NCBI RefSeq assembly: GCF_030317105.1
Contig: NZ_JASZYG010000005.1
Location: 186,001 to 250,000, forward strand
Length of the DNA stretch: 64,000 nucleotides
Origin: Variovorax brevis
GTDB lineage: Bacteria > Pseudomonadota > Gammaproteobacteria > Burkholderiales > Burkholderiaceae_C
Direction: 5' to 3'
Below the pieces are notes generated by a model, which ran no database searches, was not told the origin of the DNA, and worked only from the letters and a program-made list of their open reading frames with translations. The first letter of the stretch is position 1. Every line of letters begins with the position of its first letter. The position numbers and the translations under genes are program-made. Below, one piece after another: positions 24,300 through 33,877 of this stretch.

Positions 24300-24410
24300 C
24301 AGTGCACAGGGCGCCAGCGAATGGCTCGTTCTGGCTCACCTTCCATCCCTCGCGCCGGAAGGCGGCGATGAAGGCGCTGGCCAGTTCAGCATTGGTTTTC
24401 AGACGTGAGG
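24300..24410 (-). pseudogene. Remnant of a second N-formylglutamate amidohydrolase-like gene
   Basis: The minus strand reads LKTNAELASAFIAAFRREGW, then KVSQNEPFAGAL, corresponding to TSEALARAFVTAFRRAGW and VAVNEPFAGAL in the intact FGase-like gene at 21522-22313. Similarity stops after AGAL, and no N-terminal half is present. It lies just upstream of the promoter of the metK operon, suggesting duplication or replacement of one cassette by another. Confidence 0.75.
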
Positions 24411-24711
24411 CAACGAGAGAGGTCTGTGAATCGTTTGGCGCGCTTGTCGTATGGCGTCCGTAGATGGATGCAGGCCCCGTCGTCCTCGATGTCTCCCTCG
24501 AACTCCAGAACAGCTCCAGCATCGCCCTTGATCGAGCAATGCGCGATGCAGCTCATCCCGTTCGATTCGTTTGCTTCCAACCGCTCTTCGGCAATTGCCT
24601 CCTCCAGGCGGCGCCGTTCTCCCTTAGTCAGGAACGCAAGGCTGGGGGCGTCGACATCATCGAGGAGTTCGGAATGCTGTATCTTCTGTGAGAACAGGGC
24701 CGCCTGAATCT
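24386..24711 (-). pseudogene. C-terminal remnant of an unknown protein
   Basis: An open stretch after a stop near 24711 reads HSELLDDVDAPSLAFLTKGE, then RRLEEAIAEERLEANESNGM and ends DKRAKRFTDLSRCLTSENQC. Composition is protein-like, but no ATG/GTG start exists before the TTG at 24580, which would give only 64 residues. It is probably the tail of a lost gene and overlaps the FGase remnant. Confidence 0.45.
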
Positions 24712-25227
24712 AGCGGTTTGCGATGTCCGTCGCCAAGGGCCGCATAGCCGATGAATGGGTGTACAAGTCGCGGCGTCCCTTGCGTCGCTGGCCCGAAGCG
24801 CCGAATCCCACGGGCCGTTGACAAGCCTCGTCCTCCAGAGGCGCTTTGCGCGCCACGAGTCCGCAAGACTTGGGTTGACCAAGTTTTGTTCGCGACAAGC
24901 AACAAAAAGCTGAAGCCCGCACGGACATAGTTCTTCGCGAACTGCGCCTCTTCGCGGGACGAAATGGAGGTCGCCGTCCAGAGGGCGCTGGTTGCAAACG
25001 CCAACAACTGCGGAAAAGTTCCCATTGCTTGCCTGATTACATCAATTCGGCAAGGGTTTCTATTGAGAAGCCTCAGCCTCGGCCCAAAGGATGCTCTGCG
25101 CAATAGTTGACAAGACGATGATGACTCTTCTCAGCCATCGTGGTCTTGGCTCCGCGTCGAGGAAGGGTCTGCCTGCCCAGGACATGTTTTTGAAGGCGAC
25201 AGGGACACAAACCCAGAGGAGATTGAA
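24712..25227. other. Gap between remnants and the DUF932 gene
   Basis: No supported gene. Bases 24713-24736 repeat a 24-base word found at 14671-14694 with one substitution and one inserted base. AGGAG precedes the DUF932 start at the right end. Confidence 0.4.
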
Positions 25228-26253
25228 ATGGCGCACAACATCGGTCAAATGTTCTATTTCGGCGAAAGGCCATGGCACACACTCGGGACAAAGCTAACCA
25301 AGCCGGCAAATCTTGAGGAGGCGCTGGCTGCCGGCGGCCTCGACTGGACAGTCAGCATGCACCCCTTGGTGCTCCAGGACGAGCACCAGTCCGACGCGCC
25401 GCAACGAAAAGCAATCGTGCGTAACGACGTGCCTTCCGGTCTGGCCGGCCGAGTCCTAGGCGTTGTCCATCCAGACTTCAAGGTTCTGCAGAATCGCGAA
25501 GGTGCAGAACTGTTCGATTCACTGTTCGGTAAGGGCGAACGGGTGTATCACACGGGCGGCTACCTAAAAAAGGGCGAGGTGGTCTGGCTGTTGGCGAAGC
25601 TGCCGCAGGGCATCGTTTTGCCTGGCGAGGACAAGCTCGATACCTACCTCCTGTTTAGCAACAGCCATGACGGGACGTTGCCAATTGACATTCGTTTGAC
25701 AACGGTACGGGTGGTTTGCAACAACACTTTGACGATTGCCCTTAGAAAGCGAGATCAAGCACACGTTTTCCGACGGAGCCACAGTGGGAGCCACGAAGTG
25801 TTGAAAGCAGAGGCCGAAGCCTTCTTCAAGGCCGTGCTCCTTCAGCAAAGCGAAGCTGAGGCATCGATGGCTAAGCTGATTGATGCCAAATGCACGGACG
25901 ACGCTTTCATTGCCTTTCTAAAGAAGCTCATACCCGAGCCTACCCGGCCGGCAACTGCGAACACCAGTGCCGCGGTGGCGCGCGGGCATGACTCCCGTGT
26001 CGCCAACGCCGCGGAAAAACGCCAGCAGATCATGGACCTTCACTTGAATGGGCGCACGGTCGAGTGCGCTTCGAGAATCGTCATTCCGCCGGCCGAAAAG
26101 AACTGGTGGGGTGGCTTGAACTCCATCACAGCTTGGGTCGATCATTTCAGTGAATTCGACGGCGACCGCTACGCGAACACTCTGTTCGGCACCGGGGATC
26201 GGATCAAGACCGATGCCCTTAAGCGCATCTTGCTGGAGGCAAAGCTGGCCTAA
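25228..26253 (+). CDS. DUF932 phage/plasmid-like protein
   Basis: A 341-residue protein of the DUF932 (phage/plasmid-related, TIGR03299-like) family: MAHNIGQMFYFGERPWHTLG at the start, then FKVLQNREGAELFDSLFG, VYHTGGYLKKGEVVWLLAKL, IDIRLTTVRVVCNNTL and, near the end, NSITAWVDHFSEFDGDRYAN. The biochemical role is unknown; members are common on plasmids and islands. A good ribosome site (AGGAG) precedes the ATG. It is complete and stands alone. Confidence 0.88.
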   Translation: MAHNIGQMFYFGERPWHTLGTKLTKPANLEEALAAGGLDWTVSMHPLVLQDEHQSDAPQRKAIVRNDVPSGLAGRVLGVVHPDFKVLQNREGAELFDSLFGKGERVYHTGGYLKKGEVVWLLAKLPQGIVLPGEDKLDTYLLFSNSHDGTLPIDIRLTTVRVVCNNTLTIALRKRDQAHVFRRSHSGSHEVLKAEAEAFFKAVLLQQSEAEASMAKLIDAKCTDDAFIAFLKKLIPEPTRPATANTSAAVARGHDSRVANAAEKRQQIMDLHLNGRTVECASRIVIPPAEKNWWGGLNSITAWVDHFSEFDGDRYANTLFGTGDRIKTDALKRILLEAKLA

Positions 26254-26442
26254 TTGGCTGCGGGACCCTCCAAAGCGAGACGTGCTCGCCCGACAAGGGC
26301 TCTTTTTTCACTTCGTGCATTGGAGCGCGATTTCGGGAGACGTGTTCGTTGGCTTGAGGGGGTGTCTTGCGGCTGCCTCGAAGCGCCTGCGGACGGCCTT
26401 CCCCAGCGTGCGCATGCGCGTCAGGTCGAGTCTCCGGCAAAG

Positions 26443-26483
26443 GAAGCACGAAGTTAAGAAAGCACGAAGTTGAGAAAGCACGA
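26443..26483 (+). repeat. Short tandem repeat across the start of the pre-hsdM gene
   Basis: GAAAGCACGAAGTTGA (16 bp) is preceded by a 15-base variant and followed by a partial third copy. The TTG start at 26470 lies within it. Confidence 0.8.
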
Positions 26484-27226
26484 CGGCGATACCCGCCTTG
26501 CCGAATTGCTGGAAGCCAGCGAGGCGCTGGACGAAGACATGGGCAAGCTGCTCGGCAAGTGCCAGCCACGATCGAAGCGCGGCATCATCGCCACGGCGCT
26601 GTGCGGCGCCGCCTTCGAGCATGCGTTGAGCCAGCGCGTGCTGATAAGCGCCGGATTGACTGGCACGGCACTGGCTTTGCGCAGGCTGCACGTCGAGGCC
26701 GTGGTGCGGGCCGTCTGGACCGCCCAGTGCGCCAATGACGAATGGCTGGAAAAGTTGACCGCGCCCGTTGACGGACCCGATCACGAGGAGCCTGCACCGA
26801 AGGTGGGTATCGCGACCATGCTGTCCCATATCAAGCGGGAGGTTCCGAACCTCGCTGCCGAGTTCGCGCGCCTGCTTACCACGATCAAGGCGATGCATTT
26901 CATTTGTGCACATCGGTTCGCAGGCAGTCGTGCACGCTCTAATGCCGTCGTACCCCAGCGAGAAATTGATTGCCGTCGTTTGGAATCGAAACCTGATGGT
27001 GTTGTACGTGGCGAATGCCGCAGTCATCGCAGCCCAAGACCCTGGCCTCGTCCCCCGCATGCGCCTGCTCCGGGAAAAGCATGGCGCGTGCATGCCGCCG
27101 ACTTCAGCAGGGCGGAACTGCGCACGGGCAGTACGCGCCCGCCGAAAGGCAGAATATGGTCCACAGACTAGCGTCGAGGCCGCCCCCCAATCCGTCCTTG
27201 ACACCGCCAATCGAAAAGAAATATGA
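26470..27226 (+). pseudogene. Helical protein (DUF6988-like), frameshifted, overlapping hsdM
   Basis: The first frame (from TTG 26470) reads ALCGAAFEHALSQRVLISAG, then LRRLHVEAVVRAVW and continues to about 26898. One extra base in ATGCATTTCATTTG moves the sensible reading to the next frame: SFVHIGSQAVVHALMPSYPS, then NRNLMVLYVANAAVIAAQDP, ending at 27226. Joined, the protein is about 250 residues and resembles a helical family called DUF6988 from memory. Its stop overlaps the hsdM ATG (ATGA), implying the gene was once translated with hsdM. It is either a pseudogene or a sequencing error. Confidence 0.65.
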
Positions 27227-28809
27227 ATCAAGACTTCAAGAATGCCCTCTGGGCCACGGCCAACAAGCTGCGCGGCTCTATAGACCCCTCGGACTACAAG
27301 TACCCCGTTTTGGGCCTCATTTTCTTGAAGTACGTGTCAGAAGCGTTCGTCGCCCGGCAGACCGAGTTGGAACTCGCATTCGCCGACCCGGCAAACGATC
27401 TGTTCCTAAAGAACGAGAAGGCCCGCGCAGTGGCCCTTGAGGAGCGGGACTACTACACCATGGAGAACGTCTTCTGGGTGCCCGAACGCGCCCGGTGGGC
27501 CTTCATCCAAGCCAACGCCAAGCAATCGAAGATCGCCATGCTGCTTGACGAGGCCATGGGCCTCATTGAGGCGGACAACCCGAAGCTGGACAACCTGCTG
27601 CCTAAGGTCTACGTGAAAACGGTGCTGGAGACGAATACGCTCGGCTCACTCATTGACCTAGTCGCCACCGTGCAGTTCGACGGGAAAGACGGCGGCGACG
27701 TTCTGGGCGATGTTTACGAGTACTTCTTGGGGAACTTCGCTGGTGCCGAGGGGAAGAACGCCGGCGAGTTCTACACCACGAAGCCTATCGTAAAGGTTCT
27801 GGTAGAGGTCCTTGCCCCGCGCAAGGGAAAAATCTACGACCCGGCGTGCGGCGCCGGCGGCATGTTCGTTTCCTCCAAGCAGTTCACCGTTCTGCATGGC
27901 GGCAAAGCAAGCGACGTCTCAATCTACGGTCAGGAGCGCAACCCCAACACCTGGAAGCTAGCCGCCATGAACCTGGCCATTCGTGGGTTGGACTTCAACC
28001 TCGGCGACGCGAACGGGGACACGTTCTCGAGCGACAAGCACCCCACTCTAAAGGCGGACTACATCCTGATGAACCCGCCGTTCGGAAAAGAGAGCGAATG
28101 GCCGAGAGAGTCGTTGTTGAAGGACCCCCGCTGGAGCTATGGTATTCCGCCTGCAAAGCCGGCCCACTTCGCATGGCTGCAGCATGCGCTGCATCACTTG
28201 AGCAGCAAGGGGCAAGCCGGTGTGGTCATGGCCAACGGCACGCTGACCACCACTGCCGGTGGCGAGGATGTGATTCGCCAAAAAATGGTCGAGGACGACG
28301 TCGTGGAGTGCATCGTCGCGCTGCCCGGCCAGCTCTTCCTCAACACACAGATTCCTTGTTGCCTTTGGTTTTTTGCCAAGGACAAGACTAAGAACGGGCG
28401 GGACCGCTCAGGAGAAGTTCTGTTTATAGATGCTCGGAAGCTTGGATTCATGAAATCACGAGTGAACCGCGACTTGGGGGAGGCAGACGTTCAAAAGATT
28501 GCTCAAGCTGTCCATCTTTGGAGGGAAGATGCAGACCGCATCTCGGTCAAGGATGAGGATGAGATGCAGGTCTACCAGGACGTCCCCGGATTCTGCAAGT
28601 CGGCCACACTGGAGGAAATAAGGGGTCACGGTTACGTTCTTGCCCCTGGCCGGTATACGGGCTCGCACGCCGCTGAAAATGACGACGACGAGAGCTTCAA
28701 AGAGAGACTGGATGCTCTTGTTGGAGAGCTCAAGGGGCTATTCAGGCGAAGTGACGACTTGCGCGATGAGGTTCGGACTAGCCTGAAGGAGCTTGGGTAT
28801 GAGCTCTGA
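27223..28809 (+). CDS. hsdM: Type I restriction-modification DNA methyltransferase subunit
   Basis: A 528-residue adenine-N6 methyltransferase subunit. The N-terminal helical domain (residues 1-150) starts with LWATANKLRGSIDPSDYKYP, then VLGLIFLKYVSEAF. The SAM-binding motif I DPACGAGGMF begins at D206 and the catalytic motif IV NPPF is at 284-287. QLFLNTQIPCCLWFFAKDK follows, and the C-terminal part ends in a helical tail that contacts HsdS. Length fits the family. It overlaps hsdS by 11 bp. With hsdS it methylates host sites; HsdR is added for cleavage. Confidence 0.97.
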   Translation: MNQDFKNALWATANKLRGSIDPSDYKYPVLGLIFLKYVSEAFVARQTELELAFADPANDLFLKNEKARAVALEERDYYTMENVFWVPERARWAFIQANAKQSKIAMLLDEAMGLIEADNPKLDNLLPKVYVKTVLETNTLGSLIDLVATVQFDGKDGGDVLGDVYEYFLGNFAGAEGKNAGEFYTTKPIVKVLVEVLAPRKGKIYDPACGAGGMFVSSKQFTVLHGGKASDVSIYGQERNPNTWKLAAMNLAIRGLDFNLGDANGDTFSSDKHPTLKADYILMNPPFGKESEWPRESLLKDPRWSYGIPPAKPAHFAWLQHALHHLSSKGQAGVVMANGTLTTTAGGEDVIRQKMVEDDVVECIVALPGQLFLNTQIPCCLWFFAKDKTKNGRDRSGEVLFIDARKLGFMKSRVNRDLGEADVQKIAQAVHLWREDADRISVKDEDEMQVYQDVPGFCKSATLEEIRGHGYVLAPGRYTGSHAAENDDDESFKERLDALVGELKGLFRRSDDLRDEVRTSLKELGYEL

Positions 28810-30094
28810 AGTCAAACTCGCCAACGTCACGTCTCTGATTGCCGACTGCCCGCACAGCACGCCGAAGTGGATGGACAGTGGCGTCGTTGTCCTCAGAAAC
28901 CAATACATCAAAGACGGCCGCCTCTATCTCGATGCACCGTCGTTCACCGACGAAGCACATTTCAAGCAGCGCGTGCGTCGGGCCATCCCAACTTATAAGG
29001 ACATCGTGCTGACGCGCGAAGCTCCTATCGGCCAGCTTTGCCAGATTCCGAAGGGCTTGAAGTGCTGCCTCGGTCAGCGGCTGGTGCTCATTCGACCGGA
29101 TCCTGAAAAGGTTGATCCCGACTTCTTGTTCTACAGCTTACGGTCCCCAGTTCTGCAGAAGCAGATGCTTGTGGTCGAAGGCGAAGGCACTACGGTCAGC
29201 AACCTTCGTATTCCGTACATCGAAAACCTGCGGCTTCCCCTGCCAGCCCGGCCCGCGCAGGAGCGTGCAGCGGCTCTTCTTCGCGCGATTGACGACCAGC
29301 TCGAGGTCCTTGAGAACCAGAACGCCGCCTTGGAGAGTGTGGGGCGCGCGGTCTTCGAGTCGTGGTTCGTTAACTTTGACCCTTTGTTGACTCAAAGCGA
29401 GGACACCCCAGTACCTGTTCCTTCTGCATACCCTTGCGCGTTGGGCGAGACCGAGCTGGGCCCCGTGCCGCACGGGTGGGATGTCTGCGCGTTCTCCGAG
29501 ACTGTGAACATTCATAGCGGTGGTACTCCGAAGACGGCCGTACCGGCATACTGGGGAGGCCCGGTGCCTTGGTTTTCAGTTGCGGACGCGCCAGCTCCTG
29601 GCCAAGTGTTCGTTCTTCGCACGGAGAAGACCATCACGGAAGCGGGCCTGGCGAATTCGGCTGCGAAGCTACTTCCTCAGCGGTCCACGATCATTTCGGC
29701 TAGGGGAACCGTCGGGAAAACAGGCATGGTGGAAGGCAAGATGACCATCAACCAGTCTTGCTACGCCCTCTCCACAAAGCGAAAAGCCGGTGAGTACTGG
29801 GTGTACTTCCAGACACTCGCCCTCATCACCAAACTCCGACAAATAGCTCACGGCGGCGTGTTCGACACCATCACCAGAGCAACGTTCGAGGGTGTAAAGG
29901 TGGTGTGGCCGGACGAAGCAACCTTGAGCGAGTACAACGAAAGATCCAAGCCCCTCTTTGATGCCATAGTTGTGAATGGCCGCACCCATGCAGCTCTGAT
30001 GGAGTTGCGTGACACGCTTCTTCCCCGGCTCATCTCGGGGCAACTGGCCCCAGCAATCGCGGAGGCGGCCGTAGCGGAGCTTCTGGCTGCCTAA
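28799..30094 (+). CDS. hsdS: Type I restriction-modification specificity subunit
   Basis: A 431-residue specificity subunit with two target-recognition domains (about 1-145 and 215-370), each followed by a conserved helical spacer: PAQERAAALLRAIDDQLEVL with VGRAVFESWFVNFDPL in the centre and ELRDTLLPRLISGQLAP at the end. The recognition sequence cannot be read from the protein. ATG 28799 lies inside the hsdM end; a TTG six bases earlier is possible. Confidence 0.95.
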   Translation: MSSEVKLANVTSLIADCPHSTPKWMDSGVVVLRNQYIKDGRLYLDAPSFTDEAHFKQRVRRAIPTYKDIVLTREAPIGQLCQIPKGLKCCLGQRLVLIRPDPEKVDPDFLFYSLRSPVLQKQMLVVEGEGTTVSNLRIPYIENLRLPLPARPAQERAAALLRAIDDQLEVLENQNAALESVGRAVFESWFVNFDPLLTQSEDTPVPVPSAYPCALGETELGPVPHGWDVCAFSETVNIHSGGTPKTAVPAYWGGPVPWFSVADAPAPGQVFVLRTEKTITEAGLANSAAKLLPQRSTIISARGTVGKTGMVEGKMTINQSCYALSTKRKAGEYWVYFQTLALITKLRQIAHGGVFDTITRATFEGVKVVWPDEATLSEYNERSKPLFDAIVVNGRTHAALMELRDTLLPRLISGQLAPAIAEAAVAELLAA

Positions 30095-30160
30095 CGAGGC
30101 GGTGCCCTGACCGGCTTGGATTACATTCGCACGGTCTTAGCGCCCCACCTACCTACGCCC

Positions 30161-33100
30161 ATGGCCAAAATCACCGAGAGCGAAGTCGAAGAAGCGGCCA
30201 TTGGCTGGCTCCAAGAGCTCGGCTATGACTACGGCTATGGCCCGGACATCACCGGCGAAGGCGGCGAGCGGGACGACCACCGGCAGGTCGTCCTTGCTGA
30301 CAGGCTGCTGGGGGCCCTCAAGCGAATCAACCCGGGCCTGCCCGCGGTGACCATGAAGAAGGCCGTCGCCATCCTTTCCGCCTTCGACAACCCGGACTTG
30401 GTCGAGTCGAACCGGGCGTTCCACCGTCTCGTAGTTGACGGGGTACGGGTGTCGTATGCCGCCCATGGTCAGCAGAAGGACACCATCGTCCAAGTGGTGG
30501 ACTTCGAGAACCCCGAGAACAACGACTGGTACGTGGTTAATCAGTTCACCGTCCAAGGACCGAAGCACACCTGCCGGCCAGACTTGGTGGTGTTCCTGAA
30601 CGGCCTTCCTCTCGTGGTCATCGAACTGAAGAACCCGGCGGACGAGAGCGCGGATATCTGGAAGGCTTACGACCAGATGCAGAACTACAAGAAGGACATC
30701 CGCGCCGTCTTCCACCACAACGCGTTCTGCCTCATCTCGGATTTCTCGAACGCACGCATGGGCTCGCTCACCGCCAATAAAGAGCGGTACATGGCCTGGC
30801 GGACTGTTGACGGTGTGAACCTCGACCCTTTCGGCCCTGGCCAAGAACTTGAAACACTGCTTCGCGGCGTATTCCAGAAGGGGCTGCTACTCAGGTACTT
30901 GCGCAACTTCATCCTCTTCGAGGTCGAAGGCACCCTAGTCAAGAAGATTGCGGGGTACCACCAAATCCATGCCGTTCTGGCGCTAGCCGAGAGCGTCGTG
31001 TGCGCCGCCGCACCTGGCGGGAATCGCAAAGGCGGGGTTGTGTGGCATACGCAGGGCGCCGGCAAGTCCATCGAGATGGTGTGCTCTGGCTCTGTGCTGC
31101 TGACGGAGCCCGCCCTGAAGAACCCAACACTTGTCATCGTCACGGACCGCAATGACCTTGACGGTCAACTTTTCGAGACGTTCTCCCGAAATGCCGAACT
31201 GCTCCGGGAAGCCCCCATCCAGGCTGAGTCTCGGGATGAGTTGCGGAAGCTCCTGAACGGCCGGCCGTCTGGCGGCGTCATCTTCACGACGGTCCAGAAG
31301 TTTGCTCTGGAGGCCGGCGAGGAGAAATTTCCTCAGCTCACCACACGCGAAAACGTTGTGGTCATCTGCGACGAAGCGCACCGCAGCCAATACGGCCTGA
31401 CTGCACAACTCAGTCAGAAGGATGGCGCTATCCGATACGGGCATGCCAAGCACATGCGCGACGCGCTGCCGAGCGCAACTTTTGTGGCCTTCACCGGGAC
31501 CCCGGTCAGCAGCACTGATCGCGACACCCGGGCTGTGTTCGGCGACTACGTCCACATCTACGACATCGAGCAGGCTGTGAAGGATGGGGCTACGGTCCCC
31601 GTTTACTACGAAAGCCGGTTGGTCAAGCTCGACCTCAAGCCCGAAGAAACTCCGCACATCGACGAGCAGGTCGAGGAGCTCGCCGAGGACGAAGAAGAGC
31701 TGGAGACGTCTGCGCGCTACCGCAAGTGGGCCGCGCTCGAGAAGATTGTGGCCGCGCAGCCGCGGGTCGCCAAGGTCGCCAAGGACTTGGTTGGCCATTT
31801 TGGGGCAAGAGCACAAGTGGAGTTCGGCAAGGCCATGGTTGTCGCCATGAGCCGGGAAGCCTGCGTGCGGCTCTACGACGAAATCGTCAAGCTGCGGCCG
31901 CACTGGCACGATGACGACCCCTCCACGGGCGCCATCAAAATCGTCATGACCGGAAGCTCCAGCGACAAGCCCCACATCCGTGAGCACGTGTATTCCAAGG
32001 ACACGCGCAAGCTCCTCGAGAAGCGATTCAAGGATGAAGCTGATCCTCTGCAGCTAGTCATCGTACGTGACATGTGGCTCACCGGCTTTGACGCACCTGT
32101 CGTGAACGCGCTGTACGTGGACAAGCCGATGAAGGGCCACAACTTGATGCAAGCCATCGCCCGTGCAAACCGGGTGTTCAAGGACAAGCCCGGCGGCTTG
32201 GTGGTCGATTACATCGGTATCGCCGGTGAGCTGAAGCTCGCACTGAAGGAGTACACGGCCAGTAAGGGCAAAGGCAGACCAACTGTGGACGCCGCGGAAG
32301 CCTTCGCGAAATTTCTGGACGAGATGGACATTCTGCGTGGGTTGCTGCACGGATGCGACTACTTAGAGTTCCGCGCAAAGGCGCTCAGCGTCCTGCCGAA
32401 GGCCGTTGACCACATCCTGAAACAGACCCATAAGGAGAAGGCTAAGGAAGGTCGCCGTCTGTTCGCCGACCACACGGTGGCGGCCGGGAAAGCGTTTGCC
32501 CTATCGTGCACTCTTGACGAGGCGGCACCCTACCTGGAGGAGCTCGCCTTCTTCCAAGCCGTCAAAGCGGTGCTCACGAAGGCGGACCCTCGCAAGGCGC
32601 TGAGTGACGAGGCTAAAGAGCACGCCATGCGCCAGATTGTCTCCGGCGCTCTGGTGTCTGAAGAGGTGCTGGACATTTTCGAGGTGGCCGGCCTGCAGAA
32701 GCCCGACATCAGCATCCTCTCGGATGCCTTCCTCGACGACGTGCGGCATCTTGAACACCGGAACCTAGCCGTCGAACTCCTCGAGCGCCTGTTGAACGAC
32801 GAAATCAGATCTCGCTTTCGGACGAACGTCGTCTCCAAGAACAAGTTCTCGGACCTACTCGAAGCGGCGTTGAACCGCTACAAGGCACGGGCAGTTGAGA
32901 CGGCACAAATCATCGAAGAGCTCATTGCAATGGCCAAGGAGTTCCGCCAAGCAGCCAGCAGGGGCGCCGAACTCGGTCTGGACACCGACGAGTTGGCCTT
33001 CTACGACGCGCTCACTCGCAACGAAGCCTCCGTCCGCGAACTCGGTGACGCGACCCTGAGGCTGATTGCCCAAGAGTTGACCAAAAAACTAAAGGCAAGC

Positions 33101-33265
33101 GCCTCGGTAGACTGGTCCAGACGTGACTCCGTGCGAGCAGCCATGCGGGTGAAGGTTCGGCACATCCTTACGAACCACAAGTACCCGCCTGACATGGAGG
33201 CGGCCGCCATCGACATGGTGATGAAGCAAGCAGAAGTGCTGTCGGACGAGTGGGCGACCGCGTAA
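30161..33265 (+). CDS. hsdR: Type I restriction endonuclease subunit
   Basis: A 1034-residue translocating endonuclease. The nuclease motif is D141 (PDLVVF) and E155-x-K157 (IELKNP). The helicase Walker A is HTQGAGKS (296-303, K301) and the DEAH box CDEAH (404-407). TGTPVSS and later VNALYVDKPMKGHNLMQAIA complete the SF2 motor. The C-terminal domain contacts the methylase. ATG 30161 (MAKITESEVEEAAIGWL) is preferred to TTG 30116 because family members start with this block. All catalytic residues are present, so the system appears able to restrict. Confidence 0.96.
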   Translation: MAKITESEVEEAAIGWLQELGYDYGYGPDITGEGGERDDHRQVVLADRLLGALKRINPGLPAVTMKKAVAILSAFDNPDLVESNRAFHRLVVDGVRVSYAAHGQQKDTIVQVVDFENPENNDWYVVNQFTVQGPKHTCRPDLVVFLNGLPLVVIELKNPADESADIWKAYDQMQNYKKDIRAVFHHNAFCLISDFSNARMGSLTANKERYMAWRTVDGVNLDPFGPGQELETLLRGVFQKGLLLRYLRNFILFEVEGTLVKKIAGYHQIHAVLALAESVVCAAAPGGNRKGGVVWHTQGAGKSIEMVCSGSVLLTEPALKNPTLVIVTDRNDLDGQLFETFSRNAELLREAPIQAESRDELRKLLNGRPSGGVIFTTVQKFALEAGEEKFPQLTTRENVVVICDEAHRSQYGLTAQLSQKDGAIRYGHAKHMRDALPSATFVAFTGTPVSSTDRDTRAVFGDYVHIYDIEQAVKDGATVPVYYESRLVKLDLKPEETPHIDEQVEELAEDEEELETSARYRKWAALEKIVAAQPRVAKVAKDLVGHFGARAQVEFGKAMVVAMSREACVRLYDEIVKLRPHWHDDDPSTGAIKIVMTGSSSDKPHIREHVYSKDTRKLLEKRFKDEADPLQLVIVRDMWLTGFDAPVVNALYVDKPMKGHNLMQAIARANRVFKDKPGGLVVDYIGIAGELKLALKEYTASKGKGRPTVDAAEAFAKFLDEMDILRGLLHGCDYLEFRAKALSVLPKAVDHILKQTHKEKAKEGRRLFADHTVAAGKAFALSCTLDEAAPYLEELAFFQAVKAVLTKADPRKALSDEAKEHAMRQIVSGALVSEEVLDIFEVAGLQKPDISILSDAFLDDVRHLEHRNLAVELLERLLNDEIRSRFRTNVVSKNKFSDLLEAALNRYKARAVETAQIIEELIAMAKEFRQAASRGAELGLDTDELAFYDALTRNEASVRELGDATLRLIAQELTKKLKASASVDWSRRDSVRAAMRVKVRHILTNHKYPPDMEAAAIDMVMKQAEVLSDEWATA

Positions 33266-33300
33266 AGCGCCGGCCGTCTAGTACTTGACCGGGGGTTGAC

Positions 33301-33591
33301 ATGAAGGTTCTTGTTGCTTGCCTTGAAGACAAAGCGTTCGAGTATCAAGGAGAGGCCGGCCAGCTAAATTACTCGGACTCCTGGCCCCACTTTTGGATGC
33401 CGTGCGTTATGGGCGACGACTGGCTACAACGGGTCAACTGCCAAGTGCAGGCTCCCCCGGCCGAATTCAGACGCCTCGACTCCGCCGGGTTCGTTCTTTA
33501 CGCCACAAAGCAAGACGCGGAGGCGTTCTCGTCGTGGCTGCCAGAAGCACTTGCCGCGGTCGAACATGGCTATCGAACCATGCGGGGGTAG
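33301..33591 (+). CDS. Small hypothetical protein after hsdR
   Basis: A 96-residue soluble acidic protein (MKVLVACLEDKAFEYQGEAG, then WPHFWMPCVMGDDW). GGGGG precedes its ATG and it begins 35 bp after hsdR, so it may be the last gene of the hsd operon. No family is recognised; a role in the system is only suggested by position. Confidence 0.6.
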   Translation: MKVLVACLEDKAFEYQGEAGQLNYSDSWPHFWMPCVMGDDWLQRVNCQVQAPPAEFRRLDSAGFVLYATKQDAEAFSSWLPEALAAVEHGYRTMRG

Positions 33592-33877
33592 GCGAGCCTG
33601 ACGCCGGCCATCAGCGTTCCCACCGGCCTGACGACGAGAAGCGCATGGTGGACATCCTGGACCGCGGCGAGTACGACCTGCGCCTCACGTGCCCGGTTGG
33701 TCAGGAGCCAAAATTCTTCAGGCAGTGGATGCGCCGCAGGCTGAGCCGAAACCCCAAAACCCCCCGTCTTGACCGGGGGCGAGGGAAGACGAAGGCGTTT
33801 TGCTTTTCGATGGTAGGGATGATGGAAAATCTTCGAGAAGTCCTTGAAACCCGCATGAAATATACATAGACGGCGGA

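Noticed and set aside
24657..25103. Minus-strand 148-residue frame before the DUF932 gene
   Set aside because: Composition shifts along its length, there is no ribosome site and parts resemble repeated intergenic sequence rather than a gene.
33700..33869. Plus-strand frame ending at 33869 as a gene
   Set aside because: It overlaps the small gene at 33301-33591 and has no ribosome site or protein-like composition; a short C-rich hairpin in it has no T-run.
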